Shown in pieces: positions 63,020 through 64,000 of a DNA stretch of 64,000 nt (position 1 is the first letter of the stretch; every line of letters begins with the position of its first letter). The translations under genes were made by a program, and so were the position numbers. Under the pieces are notes generated by a model. It was not told the DNA's origin, ran no database searches, and saw nothing but the letters and a program-made list of their open reading frames with translations. This stretch comes from Cupriavidus yeoncheonensis (lineage in GTDB: Bacteria > Pseudomonadota > Gammaproteobacteria > Burkholderiales > Burkholderiaceae): assembly GCF_905397275.1 (NCBI RefSeq), contig NZ_CAJPUY010000019.1, forward strand, positions 62,001 to 126,000, read 5' to 3'.

Positions 63020-64000
63020 ATGTCCAGGCTGTTCACACCCGTCAAGGTCGGATCCTACGAGTTCGCGCACCGCGTCGTGCTTGCGCCGCTCACACGCATG
63101 CGCGCCGAAGAAGGCGCAGTCCCCGGCCCGCTGATGGCCGAGTACTATGCCCAGCGCTCGTCGCCCGGTGCGCTGCTGATCAGCGAAGCTACCATCGCCG
63201 CGCCCAACGGCAACGGTTACCTTGGCGCACCCGGCCTCTACGACGATAGCCAGATCGCTGGCTGGCGTCAGGTCACAGACGCCGTCCATGCCAGGGGCGG
63301 CAAGATCTTCCTGCAGCTCTACCACGCAGGCCGCCAGTCGAATGCCGAGGTGCAACCGGCAGGCAGTCAGCCGGTGGGCCCATCGGCTATCCCGCACGGG
63401 GGCGTGGCATATACGAAGGCGGGCTGGGTACCCAACACACCGAATCGTGCACTGGAGATCGAAGAGATCGCGGAGTTGGTCGAGAGCTTCCGCCGTGCCG
63501 CCGGGCGTGGTCTTGAAGCAGGATTCGACGGTGTGGAGCTGCACGCCGCCAACGGTTATCTCTTCGATCAATTCCTGCAGGACGGCAGCAACAAGCGCAC
63601 CGACATCTACGGCGGTTCCTTCGGGAATCGCGCACGCTTCCTGCTCGAAGCCACGCGGGCGGTGATCTCTGTCTGGGGCAGCAGTCGGGTCGCGGTGCGC
63701 CTGGGCCCGAGCGGCTCGTTTGGCGACATGGCCGACAGCGATGCCGAAGGCCTGTTCACCTACGTTGCCACTGAACTGGACCGGCTCGATCTCGCTTACC
63801 TGCACCTGATCGAGCCGCGCGTGCGGGGGAATCTCGACGACGAAACCCGGAACCCGAACCCGGTGGCCTCGCAACTGATCCGCAGGTTCTATCGCGGCAC
63901 CATCATCGCCGCAGGTGGCTTCAGGGGCGACACCGCGGATGCGATCATCGCAGCGGGCGATGCCGACCTGGTTGCCTTTGGCCGCGACTTCATCGCCAAC
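63020..64000 (+). CDS. Old Yellow Enzyme family alkene reductase (NemA-like, partial)
   Basis: FMN-dependent ene-reductase, cut by the window end after 327 residues. Motifs in order: RVVLAPLTRMRA at the N-terminus, LQLYHAGRQS, GFDGVELHAANGYLFDQFLQDGSNKRTD with the His/Asn pair that binds substrate carbonyl or nitro groups, and the FMN-phosphate segment AAGGF and DLVAFGRDFIAN. The HAANGYL form matches NemA and N-ethylmaleimide reductases. AGGAG precedes the ATG. It fits a TetR/NemR-type response to electrophiles. Confidence 0.94.
   Translation, partial: MSRLFTPVKVGSYEFAHRVVLAPLTRMRAEEGAVPGPLMAEYYAQRSSPGALLISEATIAAPNGNGYLGAPGLYDDSQIAGWRQVTDAVHARGGKIFLQLYHAGRQSNAEVQPAGSQPVGPSAIPHGGVAYTKAGWVPNTPNRALEIEEIAELVESFRRAAGRGLEAGFDGVELHAANGYLFDQFLQDGSNKRTDIYGGSFGNRARFLLEATRAVISVWGSSRVAVRLGPSGSFGDMADSDAEGLFTYVATELDRLDLAYLHLIEPRVRGNLDDETRNPNPVASQLIRRFYRGTIIAAGGFRGDTADAIIAAGDADLVAFGRDFIAN

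Overview
The window is GC-rich bacterial chromosome with the gene content of a Burkholderiales betaproteobacterium. The best guess is a Cupriavidus/Ralstonia-type soil organism, probably its secondary replicon. The reasons are five separate Bug/TctC periplasmic receptors without any TctA/TctB membrane partners, many divergent regulator/catabolic-operon pairs, a UPF0182 membrane protein, and a DUF1338-type enzyme beside an aminoadipate-type aminotransferase. This placement is inference; no rRNA or tRNA gene is present to confirm it.

Layout. 1-6.3 kb: a sugar-acid module (enolase-superfamily dehydratase and Bug receptor, divergent from a LacI-type regulator, with two matching operators), then a hydroxyacid dehydrogenase and Bug receptor divergent from a LysR regulator. 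6.3-11.2 kb: a fused CoA-transferase with an unusual C-terminal extension and a large UPF0182 membrane protein. 11.2-18.3 kb: a sparser accessory stretch with orphan small genes, a GNAT enzyme, an LRAT-domain protein, a coupled secreted-protein/CapA/hydrolase cluster and a patatin. 18.3-22.7 kb: YddG exporter, DNA polymerase II, and a His-tailed exported protein.

22.7-31.0 kb: a GntR-controlled cluster of six same-strand genes (glyoxylate-type aminotransferase, two MFS permeases, amidase, Asp/Glu/hydantoin racemase homologue, 2-oxo-4-pentenoate hydratase-like protein). I cannot match it to a described pathway. 31-44 kb: an MFS/2OG-oxygenase pair, an SbmA/BacA-like ABC transporter, an orphan TonB/TolA-like protein, hemerythrin, a periplasmic ClpP-like/LprI protein, APC permease, methyltransferase, YaiI, an SRPBCC protein and a BON protein.

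44-48.3 kb: LysR divergent from Bug receptor - DUF1338 2-oxoadipate dioxygenase/decarboxylase (HglS family) - 2-aminoadipate-type aminotransferase. Together the two enzymes could convert 2-aminoadipate to 2-hydroxyglutarate. 48.4-54 kb: IclR divergent from Bug - RraA-family aldolase - hydroxyacid dehydrogenase - Bug - SMP-30 lactonase, with two near-identical operators 100 bp apart. 54-64 kb: PaiB/MocR divergent pair, GST, membrane fatty-acid/sterol hydroxylase, small exported proteins, and a TetR-controlled cassette (SnoaL-like, SDR, Old Yellow Enzyme) cut by the window end.

The main theme is regulated uptake and catabolism of organic and sugar acids. In at least four cases the operator can be read directly from the DNA. 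No CRISPR array, complete insertion sequence, phage gene, tRNA or rRNA was seen.
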